64,000 bases of DNA, taken from assembly GCF_041260665.1 (NCBI RefSeq), contig NZ_JBGCCT010000007.1:310001-374000 (forward strand), read 5' to 3'. Shown piece after piece: positions 48,585 through 58,700 of the stretch (position 1 is the stretch's first letter; each line of letters begins with the position of its first letter). The notes under the pieces were generated by a model. That model made no database searches. It was not told where the DNA came from and saw only the letters and a list, made by a program, of their open reading frames with translations. The position numbers were made by a program, and so were the translations under genes. Source of the DNA: Catenulispora sp. GP43 (lineage in GTDB: Bacteria; Actinomycetota; Actinomycetes; Streptomycetales; Catenulisporaceae).

Positions 48585-51254
48585 CTGGCCAGCCGCGGCA
48601 AGCCGCGCGATCTGCGCCTCCTGCGGCGTCAGCACCGGCGCGCCGACCGTGCGCTTGCGCACCGTCTCGCCGGTGGCGAGCAGCTCCCGGCGTGCTCGTT
48701 CGGCGAAGGCCTCCATGCCGATGGTGATCGACGCCTCGTGGGCTGCGCGCAGTTCGTCGCGGGCTTGGGAGCGACGGTTTTGGCGGCGTAGCCATTCGCC
48801 GAACAGCAGGCGGGCGCGGGCCGTGAACGTGCCGAGGCCGCCTCGGGTGAAGTGGTCGATCGCTTCGCGGTAGCGGTCCTCCGCGAGCTTCTGCTCTGCG
48901 GTGAGTGCGGAGGCGAGTGCGCATGCGCCCAGGGCCCAGGGGGTGTCGGCGCGCGTCCAGTCGGAGAGGCGTTCGCAGGCGTGTGCCGCCGTCGCCGGTT
49001 CGCCGGCTCGGGTCGCGGCCTCGACCAGTTCGCTCAGGGTGCAGTAGTGGATGGCGAAGTCCGGGTACTCCAAGCCTCGGGTCGCGGCCTGCAATGCCAA
49101 GGGATAGTCGCCCGAGCCGTTGTAGAGGATCGCCCGCGCGTATGCCGCCAGGCCGATTTGGCGTCCCAGCCCTTGCTGTTCGCCGTTGCGGTCCATGGAA
49201 TCGGCCAGTTCCAGCGCCGCCTGCTTCCGTCCTCGGTGGGCCGCCACCACGGCTCTGGCCGCTCTCTCCGTCGGCATACCCACGGCCTGTTGCGCGGCTG
49301 CGGCCTCGGCGAGCAGGTCCTCGGCCTCGGAGAAGCTGCCCGCGTATCCGACGGCGGCGGCTCGGTGCGCCAGTGCCCACGGCAGGGTTGAGCGCGCGCC
49401 GGTTTCGCGGGCCGAGCGCACGGCACGCTCCGTGATGTCCTGCAGTGCCCGCAGGTCGCCCAGCTCCATAGCCACGCTCGCGGCGTACCACAGCAGCGGC
49501 AGGCCCTGGCTGTCGGCGAACGAGCGCAGTGCCTGCTCCAGGGGTGCCACGGCGGCGACGGGTCCGTCCACGGCCCAGGTGAGCAGGCCCCGCGCCAGCT
49601 GGCCGGCGGCGTCCTGGCCGGTCGGCAGGTCGCGCACGACCTCGGCGGCGCGGCGTAGTCCGTCCTGGTCGTTGCGGCCGGCGCTCAGGGCCGCGCCGAG
49701 GGCCACCAGGGAGGTGAGGCGGGCGGCGGCCGGGTCCAGGTCGCGCAGTCCGGCGGCCGCGTCGAGCAGCGGGCCGACCGCGCCGTGGCCGGGGTTGACC
49801 ATGTGCGTGGCCATGGCGCGCAGGCGGGCCGCGGTGGCTCCTTGCAGCGGATCCAGACGGCCCAGTTCGGCGGCGGTGACCAGGTCGGGTACCCGGGTCA
49901 GCAGTCCGGAATCCAGGTACGCCTGCGCCGCGGCCAGGGCTCTGCGAGCCCGGCCCTGCGCGTCCGGGGTGAGCGCGGCGGCGCGCTCCAGGAACGAACC
50001 GGCCGCTGCCCGGCCGCCGCGGGCCAGGGCCCGGTCGGCGGAGCGTTCCAGGGCCGCGGCGACGTCCTCGTCCGGTTCGACCGAGCCGTGGGCCCGGTGC
50101 CAGGCCCGGCGGTCGGGGTCGCGGTCGGCGTCGGTGGCCTCGGCCAGGGCGCGGTGCGCCGCGCGCAGGGCCACGGCGTCGGCTCCGCGCCAGACCGCCG
50201 AGCGCACCAGCGGGTGGCGGAAGCGGACCGGGGCGCCCATGGTGATCAGGTCCGCGGCCTCGGCCGGGGCGGCCGCGTCGGGGCCGACGTCCAGCAGGTC
50301 CAGGGCCCGCCACAGCAGCGGCGCGTCGCCGACGGGTTCCACGGCTGCCACCAGCAGCAGGGTGCGGGTCTGCGGCGGCAGCGCCTCCACGCGTCGGCGG
50401 AAACCGTCCTCGACGCGGGTCGCCACGCCCGCACCGGCGATGCCCGGTCCGCTGCCGTGAGGGCCGTGCCCGCCGTGACCGCCGAAGCCGAACGCCAGCT
50501 CCGCCGCGGTCCGGCTGCGCGGCAGCTCCAGCAGGGCCAGCGGGTTGCCGCCGGACTCGGCGACGATCCGGTCGCGCACGCGCGCGTCGACCTGGCCGGG
50601 CAGCGCCTCCTGCAGCAGCGTGCGCGCGTCGGCGTCCGTGAGGCCGGTCACGGCCAGACTCGGCAGTCCTGCCAACCCGGCCAGCCCGGCCGGCCCGTCC
50701 GCCTCGCCGTCGGCGAGCCGCTCGGCGAAGATCAGCGCCACCGCCTCGGCGTCCAGCCGCCGCCCGACGAACGCCAGCACCAGCCGCGACATCAGGTCCA
50801 GCCACTGCGCGTCGTCGACCAGGCACACCAGGGGCGAGGCGGCCGCGGCCTCGGCGAACAGCCCCAGCGTCGCCATTCCGACCAGCATCATCTCCGGCGG
50901 GTTGCCCGAGCTCAGTCCGAAGGCCACACGCAGCGCCTCCTGCTGCACCGGCGGCAGCCGGTCCAGGTGCGCCAGCAGCGGGGCGCAAAGCTGTTGCAGC
51001 GCCGAATACGCGAAGTCCGACTCGGCCTCGACGCCCGCGGTGCGGACCACCTGCACCTGCCGGGACTGTCCGGCCCGCGCCGCCCCCGCCGCCTGCGCGG
51101 CCGCATGCTCCAGCAGCGCCGACTTGCCGATGCCGGCCTCCCCGCGCAGCACCAACACCCGGCTGTGCCCGTCGCGCACGTCCCGCAGCAGGCGGTCCAG
51201 CGTCTCCAGTTCGCGGTCGCGGCCGAGCAACTGGTACCTCGTGTCGTGCGACAT
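48459..51254 (-). CDS. LuxR-family ATPase regulator (LAL type) 3
   Basis: A 931-aa protein from the ATG at 51254. Walker A GEAGIGKS (38-45), Walker B-like [15 protein letters not shown], and C-terminal HTH ([45 protein letters not shown]). Its HTH is closely similar to LAL2, so a tail-to-tail duplication is likely. It lies next to the atypical response regulator and the biosynthetic cluster on the same strand. Confidence 0.9.
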   Translation of the reverse strand: [931 protein letters not shown]

Positions 51255-51389
51255 CGCTTCCTTACGGCGGTGGGGCCCCGTGGCCTGGTTCGTGCTCCGG
51301 GGAGCTGGGACCATCTTACGAATGATCACCGGCGCCGAAGCCGGCCGGCGCTGGGCATCGGCTGCTCCGGGGCTCCTGACGCGACGCCG

Positions 51390-52010
51390 TCAGATCCAGC
51401 CCTCCTCGCGCGCGATCCGCACCGCCTCGATCCGGCTGTGCGCGCCGGTCTTGGCGATGGCCCGCGACAGGTAGTTGCGGACTGTACCGTCGCTGAGGAA
51501 CAGCTCGGCCGCGATGACCTTGGTGGGCGCGCCGTCCACCGATTTGAGCAGCACCTCCCGCTCCCGGTCGGTGAGCGGGTTGTCGCCCGCGGACAGCGCG
51601 GCCATCGCCAGGTCCAGGTCCAGCACCGGTTCGCCGGCGACGATCCGGCGCAGCCCGTCGACCAGCTGGGCCGGGGACACCTCGACGGTCAGGAAGCCGA
51701 TCTGCGGGGCCAGCCGGGTCAGCGCCTTCAGCACCGTCGCCCAGCGCTCCACCAGGATCAGGACTTTGATGTCGGGCCGGCGCTCGCACAGCTGGGCGCA
51801 CACCGTGTTCAGCGTCAGCGCGCCCGGCAGCTCGGCGTCCATCAGGACCACGCCCGGCCGGTGCCGCCGGACCGCCGGCCAGACGTCCTCCAGCCGGGTG
51901 GGCCGCGCCACCACCCGGAAGTCGCGTTCCCGGCCCAGCAGCGCGGCCAGCCCTTCCCGCCACAGAACAGCCCGTTGCGCCAGTGCGATCTCGATCAATG
52001 TCGACCCCAT
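51390..52010 (-). CDS. Orphan response regulator with atypical receiver and LuxR HTH
   Basis: A 206-aa protein from the ATG at 52010. The receiver keeps the phospho-acceptor Asp (Asp58 in VVLMDAELPG) but the acidic pair at the start is replaced (IEIALAQRAVLWREG in place of the usual DD). The conserved Thr and Lys are also not obvious. The HTH is normal: LTDREREVLLKSVDGAPTKVIAAELFLSDGTVRNYLSRAI. No histidine kinase is near. It probably works without phosphorylation and may control the adjacent cluster. Confidence 0.8.
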   Translation of the reverse strand: MGSTLIEIALAQRAVLWREGLAALLGRERDFRVVARPTRLEDVWPAVRRHRPGVVLMDAELPGALTLNTVCAQLCERRPDIKVLILVERWATVLKALTRLAPQIGFLTVEVSPAQLVDGLRRIVAGEPVLDLDLAMAALSAGDNPLTDREREVLLKSVDGAPTKVIAAELFLSDGTVRNYLSRAIAKTGAHSRIEAVRIAREEGWI

Positions 52011-52115
52011 CCGCAGCAGTCCGCCTCCCGCGCAGCGCATTCAGACTAGCCAACGGATACTGCTTCGGAGAATGCCTCAGGCGAGATATCCCTTTGCCTC
52101 CCAGTGGATTAGCAT

Positions 52116-52125
52116 TTCGATCGAA
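52116..52125. promoter_or_regulatory. TTCGATCGAA palindrome in an AT-richer gap
   Basis: A perfect 10-bp palindrome in the 266-nt gap upstream of the response regulator and downstream of the monooxygenase. The gap is less GC-rich than its surroundings. A promoter for the response regulator is expected here. Confidence 0.35.
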
Positions 52126-52276
52126 GCATACGCCTACCTGGTGCGCCGTGAATAGATGACCGCTCACCGGGGCGACTATCAGGCTTATGCGGCGCATATC
52201 AATTCGCTATTTGTTTCGAAGAAATCGGGGCCTGCGATTAGCGGTGTCAGCGACCTGATCCGATATGCCCTGGACG

Positions 52277-53422
52277 CTACGCCGCCAGCGCCGGCGCGGC
52301 CCGGTCGGCCAGCAGCCGCCGGATGTCCCGGACGGCCTCGCGCCCGGCGCGGTTGGCCCCCACGGTGCTGGCCGAAGGACCGTAACCCACCAGGTGCAGG
52401 CGCGGTTCCAGGACGACGCGCGTGCCGTCCATGGTGATGCCGCCGCCGGGCGCGCGCAGGTGCAGCGGCGCCAGATGGTCCAGCGCCGCGCGCCAGCCGG
52501 TGCACCACAAAATCACGTCCGCCTCGACGTTGCGCGGCGTCGGCGACGTGCCGGCATCAGGCGCGCCGGCATCAGTGCCGCTGACATCTGTGGCGGCGTC
52601 CCAGGCGACGCCGTCCGGCGTGATCCGGTCGAACATCGGAAGGCGGTCCAGCACCCCGGAGCGCTGCGCCTCGCGGATCGCCTCGGTCACCGGCAGGCCG
52701 GTGACGCCGACCACGCTCTGCGGCACCAGTCCGGCACGCACCCTGGCGTCCACCATGGCGACGACCTCGCGTCCGTACTCCCGCGTGAACGGCTGGTCGC
52801 GGAACACCGGCGGCCGGCGCGTCACCCAGGTCGTCGTGGCCCCGGCCGTCGCGAGCTCGGTGAGCAGACCGATCGCGGTGATGCCGCCGCCGACCACGAT
52901 CACGCGCTTGCCCGCGAACTCCTGCGGGCCGGGGTAGGCGGCGGCGTGCAACTGGCGTCCGCGGAAGGTCTCGCGGCCGGGGTAGTACGGCCAGAACGGC
53001 TTGTTCCACGTGCCGGTCGCGTTGATCACAGCGCGCGCGGCCCAGGTCTCAGTGGCGGTCTCGACCAGCAGGCGCTCCTGCGGCCCGTAGCGCACGGCCT
53101 GGACCGCGGCCGGCCGGTGCACGGCCAACTGGAAGTGCTCCTCGTACTGGGCGAAGTAGCGCGGAACCGCCTCCGAGGCCCGCTCGCGCGGCGACGGGGC
53201 CTCGAAGGCCATGCCGGGCAGGTCGAAGATCCCGTTGACGGTCTCCATCCGCAGCGAGGGCCAGCGGTGCTGCCACGCGCCGCCCGGTGCCCGGTCGCCG
53301 TCCAGGACCACGTAGCCGGTATCGGGGGCGAAGCCAGCTCTGCGCAAGTGGTAGGCGCTGGACAGACCGGCCTGGCCGGCACCGATCACTACGACGTCCG
53401 TCATGCGCGTGGCTTCGTTCAC
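52277..53422 (-). CDS. Flavin-dependent monooxygenase (FAD/NAD(P)-binding)
   Basis: A 381-aa protein; ATG 53404 (MTDVVVIGAGQAGLS) is an alternative start. FAD motif VVVIGAGQAGLSSAY, and NAD(P) motif RVIVVGGGITAIGLL. The conserved ATGTWNKP-type strand follows the middle. This is the two-dinucleotide-fold plan of class B monooxygenases and N-hydroxylases. It lies 24 to 42 nt downstream of the LanB-like gene on the same strand and so probably belongs to the biosynthetic operon. Possible roles are N- or C-hydroxylation of the peptide or a diamino acid. Confidence 0.8.
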   Translation of the reverse strand: MNEATRMTDVVVIGAGQAGLSSAYHLRRAGFAPDTGYVVLDGDRAPGGAWQHRWPSLRMETVNGIFDLPGMAFEAPSPRERASEAVPRYFAQYEEHFQLAVHRPAAVQAVRYGPQERLLVETATETWAARAVINATGTWNKPFWPYYPGRETFRGRQLHAAAYPGPQEFAGKRVIVVGGGITAIGLLTELATAGATTTWVTRRPPVFRDQPFTREYGREVVAMVDARVRAGLVPQSVVGVTGLPVTEAIREAQRSGVLDRLPMFDRITPDGVAWDAATDVSGTDAGAPDAGTSPTPRNVEADVILWCTGWRAALDHLAPLHLRAPGGGITMDGTRVVLEPRLHLVGYGPSASTVGANRAGREAVRDIRRLLADRAAPALAA

Positions 53423-53446
53423 GCCGGATGGAACAACCGAACCCGA

Positions 53447-55747
53447 TCAATCCTTCCGGCCGTCGACGAAGACCATGCGCAGTTCGCTGGTGTATCGGCG
53501 GCCCTGCCGATCGCGCAGCCAGCAGTGGTCGGTGTCGGGCAGCATCTCGGAGAAGGCGATGGCGGACGTGCCCTGCTGCTCCTGCTCCTCCCGCGCCGAG
53601 GTGCGCACGCACCGGGCCAGCAGGTGGACGAACGCCGGGCTGCGGAAGTCGACGAACGTCGGCTTGTCCTCGGTCGCGACGCGGTAGAACATGCGGGCCG
53701 GCAGCTCCTGTGCCGCGCGCCACAGGCAGGCTTGGCGGTAGCGCTCGGCCTCGTCCTTCAGCTTCGCCCAACCAAGGTCCTCCAGCGCGAAGGTCCACGA
53801 TTCCCGGGCCAGCACCAGGCGGCCGATGGTGACCCGGGGTGTGTGCGCGGTCTTCGTCAGCGGCGAGAAGCCGTTCACCACGGCGGCCGTCAGCTGCTCG
53901 CCGAGGGTTTCCATCAGGGGCCAGCACTCGCCGGTGCGCAGGGAACGGACTGTCAGCCGCGCCGCCGGGCTGGTCTGATCGCGTTCCACGACCAGCTCGG
54001 CGGCGCTGGCCACGTCGCCCGGCGCGCCGGTGCAGTCCGCGTACATGGTCCAGTAGCGGTACGCGGGCGACAGCAGCGCCGAGGGGTAGGTGCGCGAAGT
54101 CACCTGGCGGGACGCCTTCGCGGGCACCGCCACGACGCGGTCCGGGAGCACGGCCTCGTCGACGGCGACGAGAGCCGGCAGGTCTTCGTGGAACTCGGCC
54201 AGGGGCCGGGCGTCCAGGGTGTTCATGGCCATGTGCAGCTCGCCGAGGACGCACAGGAAGTCGCCGTTCTGCGCCGCCTCGGCGTCACGCGCGGCGATCA
54301 TCAAATCAGGAGCCTGGTACACGGCTGAGGACCAGGGGGCTGATTCCCCGGGACTCGCCGGGAACGCCTCGCGGACGGCGGCGGCCAGTCCGTCCAGGGG
54401 GACCTTGTGGCGGCTGACGCCATCAGGGATCTGCAACAGCTCCGACCAACGCCGGCGGAAATCGGCGACCACCTCGGAGACCGGTGCGGGGAGTTCGCGG
54501 AAGGAGAAGTACAGATCGGGCGTCGCAGCCTGGACCAGCGCCGCCAACGGGATCGCGGTCGCCTCGGCGCGCGCGCTGAGCCGGTCGAAGATCTGGCCGA
54601 AGCGCGCGGCGTAGGCCCGGCCGGCTTCGGCGACCAGCCAGCGCGCGCTGTCCAGGATCGCCGACAGCGGCTCGGCCACCGCCTCCAGGATCTGCGGCCC
54701 GAGCTCGACGCGGACGTCCCGGCAGGTGTCCTCGAACAGGACGCAGCGGCCCGCGTAGGCCTCGCCGCCGCGCCGGGCCGCGGCGGTGCCGGTCAGCTTC
54801 TCGAAGACGGCGTCGGCGTGCGCGAGCCCGACGGCGAGGCGGTCGGCGTCGCCGGCGGCGGACGCCACCTCGTCGCGGGCGGCGATCAGCTCGTCGAGGG
54901 CGGCCAGCAGGCGTTCCCGGACGGCCTGGTCGGTGATCGTGTTGAGCTTGGCGCGCAGGGTGATCTCGGGGTCGGACTCCAGCGGGCCGGTGAGGTCCGC
55001 GATGAGGACTCCGCGCTCGACCAGGTCGGCGATCAGGCCGGTGATCGAGTCGGTGATCGAGTCGGCGATCAGCTCGGGATCCGATGTCAGCTCGCCGATC
55101 GTCGCCCTGCCGTCACACCGCCGGACCAGGTCCAGCTCCAGGGGCGTAAGGGCGATCTCGGCGCCGCGCACGCCGCGCACGCGAGCGTCGACGATCGCCT
55201 TGTCCTCGCTCAGTCGCGGCCGCAGATGCCCGATCACATCAGGATCTTGCGACAAGGCGCGCGCCACCTTGTCGATGGCCCAGTGCTCGAAGAACACCTT
55301 CCGCCGCGCGAGAAGTCCGGTGCCGGGCCGCGAGTCCAGGGCCGGGCCGTCGGCGACGGCGCGTCCCCACGCGACGGGGCCGAAGAAGCCGATCGAGTCG
55401 TTCTTCAAGGCGTAGCGCTGGACGTAGTTCGCGACGGTGAGCTCGGCTTGGCGGCGGACCTTGCCTTGGAGCGTGCGCCCGGAGGCCAGCTTGTCCAGGC
55501 AGTTGCGCAGGACCGAGCGGCTTTGCCAGGCCACGGCTTCGCGGAACGGGCCGTCGGCCGCGATCGCGCGGATCTGGGCACTGACATGCTCCGCCGCGGC
55601 GGCGTAGAGCGGCTGGAAGTCGGAGGCGTTCGCGGCCAGCGCCGCGTCGGCCAGACCTTTGGTACACAGCTGCTCGGCGAAGTCTGCCGGGAAGCCGGCG
55701 CCGCGCAATGCCCACTCGGTGCGCAAAGTCCACTCGCCGGCTTTCAC
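53447..55747 (-). CDS. LanB-like lantibiotic dehydratase N-domain protein (stand-alone)
   Basis: A 766-aa protein from GTG 55747, which overlaps the NRPS stop by 4 nt (GTGA) behind a GGAGG site. It matches the N-terminal glutamylation-type domain of class I lantibiotic dehydratases: RSVLRNCLDKLASG (77-90), KNDSIGFFGPVAWGR (115-129), LTPLELDLVRRCDG, SFRELPAPVSEVVADFRRRW. The SpaB_C elimination domain is missing. LanB N-domains use glutamyl-tRNA, and LanB-like PEARL enzymes add amino acids from aminoacyl-tRNA to peptides. No precursor peptide is visible, so the acceptor may be a PCP-bound intermediate or small molecule. Confidence 0.8.
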   Translation of the reverse strand: MKAGEWTLRTEWALRGAGFPADFAEQLCTKGLADAALAANASDFQPLYAAAAEHVSAQIRAIAADGPFREAVAWQSRSVLRNCLDKLASGRTLQGKVRRQAELTVANYVQRYALKNDSIGFFGPVAWGRAVADGPALDSRPGTGLLARRKVFFEHWAIDKVARALSQDPDVIGHLRPRLSEDKAIVDARVRGVRGAEIALTPLELDLVRRCDGRATIGELTSDPELIADSITDSITGLIADLVERGVLIADLTGPLESDPEITLRAKLNTITDQAVRERLLAALDELIAARDEVASAAGDADRLAVGLAHADAVFEKLTGTAAARRGGEAYAGRCVLFEDTCRDVRVELGPQILEAVAEPLSAILDSARWLVAEAGRAYAARFGQIFDRLSARAEATAIPLAALVQAATPDLYFSFRELPAPVSEVVADFRRRWSELLQIPDGVSRHKVPLDGLAAAVREAFPASPGESAPWSSAVYQAPDLMIAARDAEAAQNGDFLCVLGELHMAMNTLDARPLAEFHEDLPALVAVDEAVLPDRVVAVPAKASRQVTSRTYPSALLSPAYRYWTMYADCTGAPGDVASAAELVVERDQTSPAARLTVRSLRTGECWPLMETLGEQLTAAVVNGFSPLTKTAHTPRVTIGRLVLARESWTFALEDLGWAKLKDEAERYRQACLWRAAQELPARMFYRVATEDKPTFVDFRSPAFVHLLARCVRTSAREEQEQQGTSAIAFSEMLPDTDHCWLRDRQGRRYTSELRMVFVDGRKD

Positions 55748-58700
55748 GAATCCTCCAACCGTCGGCTGACCTCGGCGTCCGACAACGTCTCCAGCTCCGC
55801 GACCAGCAGCTCCTCGATCCGCGCGGCCAGCCCCGCGACCGTCGGGTCCTGGAACAGCAGCCCGACGTTCAGCTCCAGCCCCACCGTCTCGCGCAGCCGG
55901 TTCACCGCGCGCACCGCCAGCAGCGAGTGGCCGCCGAGGCCGAAGAAGTTGTCGTGCGCGCCGACGCCGGAGGCGCCCAGCACCTCGGCGAACACCGCCG
56001 CGACCGCCTCCTCCGCCGGGCCGTCGGGCGGGACCGCCGCCGTGCGGGCCTGCGGTGCGGTGCCGCCGAGGGTGGGGGCCGGCAGAGTGCGGCGGTCGAG
56101 TTTGCCGCTGGCGAAGCGCGCGATGGCCGGGACCGCGATGATGACGCTCGGCACCGCGTAGCCGGTCAGCCGGTCGCGGACCGCCGCGTGCACGCCGTCC
56201 ACGCTCGGCTCGACGCCGGCGCCGAACGCCACGTAGGCGGCCAGGTACTTGTCCCCGTTCGGGCCCTGACACACCAGCGCCGCCGCGTCGGCGACCCCGG
56301 GCGCGCCCCGCAGTGCGGCGTCGACCTCGCCGAGCTCGATGCGCACGCCGCGGATCTTCACCTGTTCGTCGACGCGGCCGCGGAACTCCAGCGTGCCGTC
56401 GGCCAGCATCCGGCCGCGATCGCCGGTCCGGTAGATGCGCTCGCCGGGACGCCAGGGGTGCGGGACGAACGCGCCGGCGGTCTTCGGCGCGTCGCCGAGG
56501 TAGCCGCGCGCCAGTCCGACGCCGGCGATGCACAGCTCGCCGACCACGCCGGGCGGCACCGGGCGCAGCGCCGAGTCCAGCACCACCACCTCGTTGTTCG
56601 CCATCGGCCGGCCCAGGCTCACCACGCCGTCGCCGACCGCGTCCGCCTCGGCGCAGGTGTGGAACGTGGAGTCGATCGAGACCTCGGTGGCGCCCCAGGT
56701 GTTGTCCAGGCTCACCCGGTCGCCGAACACCTCGCGGAAGCGCTGCACCAGCCCGGCGCGCAGCGCCTCGCCGCTCGACAGGACACTGCGAAGCTTGCCC
56801 AGGCCCTTGATGTCGTCGTCGGTCAGCGCCTCCAGGACCAGGTCCAGGATCGCCGGCACGAAGTTCACGTGCACCGCCTGGAACCGCACCGCCGCCTCGA
56901 TGATCGCCCACGGGTCGCGGTGCGCCCCCGGCGGCAGCACGGCCACGGTGCCGCCCACGGCCAGCGGCCAGAACACCTCCACCGCCGAGTCGTCGAACGT
57001 CAGCGTGGTCTTGTGCAGCACGACCTCCCCGGGCGCCAGATGGTGCCGCTGCTGCATCCACCACATCCGGTTCACCCAGCCGGCGTGGGTGCTCGCGACA
57101 CCCTTGGGTTTCCCGGTCGATCCGGACGTGTAGTAGATCGAGCACAGGTCCAGCGGGGCCGCCTTCGCCACCGGGGCGCCGTCGCCGGCCATCGGCGAGC
57201 CGATGTAGCAGGCCTCGACGGTCAGCGGCGTGCACACCGCGCCGACCGCGATCTCGTCCTGCTCGGAGCCGACCAGGCACACCGGGGCATCGGCGTCCCG
57301 CAGCAACCCGACGATCCGCGCCGCCGGCGTCCCCGGCTCGATGGGCAGATACGCGCTGCCCGCCTTCAGGATGCCGAGCAGCGCCGCGACCAGATCCGGC
57401 GAGCGCTCCAGCAGCACCCCCACCGCGACGTCCGGTCCGGCCCCGGCGGCCCGCAGGCGCGCGGCGATCGCCTCGGCGCGCGCGTTCAGCTCGGAGTACG
57501 TCAGGGACCTGTCTTCGTCGATCACCGCGACGGCGTCCGGACGCGCCGCCGCCTGCCGTTCGAACAGCTCGTGCAGGCACCGGTCCGGGAACGGCGTGGC
57601 CTCGACCATCGCCAGCGCGCGCAGCTCCGCCTCCTGCGCGGCGGTCATCAGCGGGATGGTGCTGATCGGCGCCCCCGGATGCACCGCGATGTGCTCCAGC
57701 GCGGTGCGCAGCCGGCGGGCCAGCCGCTCGATGGTCTCGTCCTCGTACAATGCGGTGTCCCAGCCCAGCTCGCAGTGCAGCTCGTCGTCCTCGAGCACGA
57801 ACCCCACCCCGAGGTCGTACTTGGCGCTGTGCCCGCGCGCGGTCAGCTCGGCCACCGCCAGCCCCGGGAAGCGCAGCGGCTCGCGCCGCCGGGCGCCGAA
57901 GTTCACGAGCACCTGGAACAGCGGCGTGCGCGCCAGGTCCCGTTCCGGGGCCAGTTCCTCGACCAGGCGGTCGAACGGCAGCGTGGCGTGGTCGTAGGCG
58001 TCCAGCGCGGTGTCCCGGACCCGTTCGAGCAGCGCGGCGAACGTCGGGTCGCCGGACAGGTCGGTGCGGATCGGCAGCATGTTGACGAACAGGCCGATCA
58101 CGTCCTCGGCCTCGGCGCTGTGCCGCAGCCCGAAGGTCGTGCCGACCGTGACGTCGGTGGTGCCGGTGCCCTGGTGCAGTACCGTCTGCGTGGCGGCCAT
58201 CAGGACCATGACCATCGTGGCCCCGTGGTCGCGCCCGATCTCCGCGAGCTGCGCCGTGGTCTCCGGGGACAGCGCGAACTTGCGCTCGGAGGCGCCGCGG
58301 CCGTCCCGCTGCGCCGGCCGCGGCCGGTCGGTCGGCAGTTCGAACGGCTCGGCGTCGGCGAGCGCCTCGCGCCAGTAGTCGAGGTCAGCCTCGGTCTGCT
58401 TCGGGTCCTCGTCCTGTTCGATGGCGAAGGCCACGTCGCGGTACTGGCCCGGCAGCTCCGGCAGCAGGATCGGCCGCTCCTCGGCCACCGCGGCGTAGGC
58501 CGCGGCCAGCTCCCGGTGCAGGATGCCCTGCGACCAGTCGTCGAAGGCCAGGTGGTGCGCGGTGATCGCGAGCACGTGGTCCTCCGGGCCCAGCCGCATC
58601 AGCCGCACCCGCATCGGCGGCCCGGCCGCGACGTCCAGCGGCGTGCGCGACTCCCGCTCCAGGAACGCCCGCAGATCGTCGGGGTCCAGGTCGTCGCAGG

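Noticed and set aside
53447-57580. A 1377-codon frame running from the NRPS into the LanB-like gene
   Set aside because: The upstream half is out of frame with the NRPS and low-complexity. The GTG at 55747 with GGAGG is the real start.
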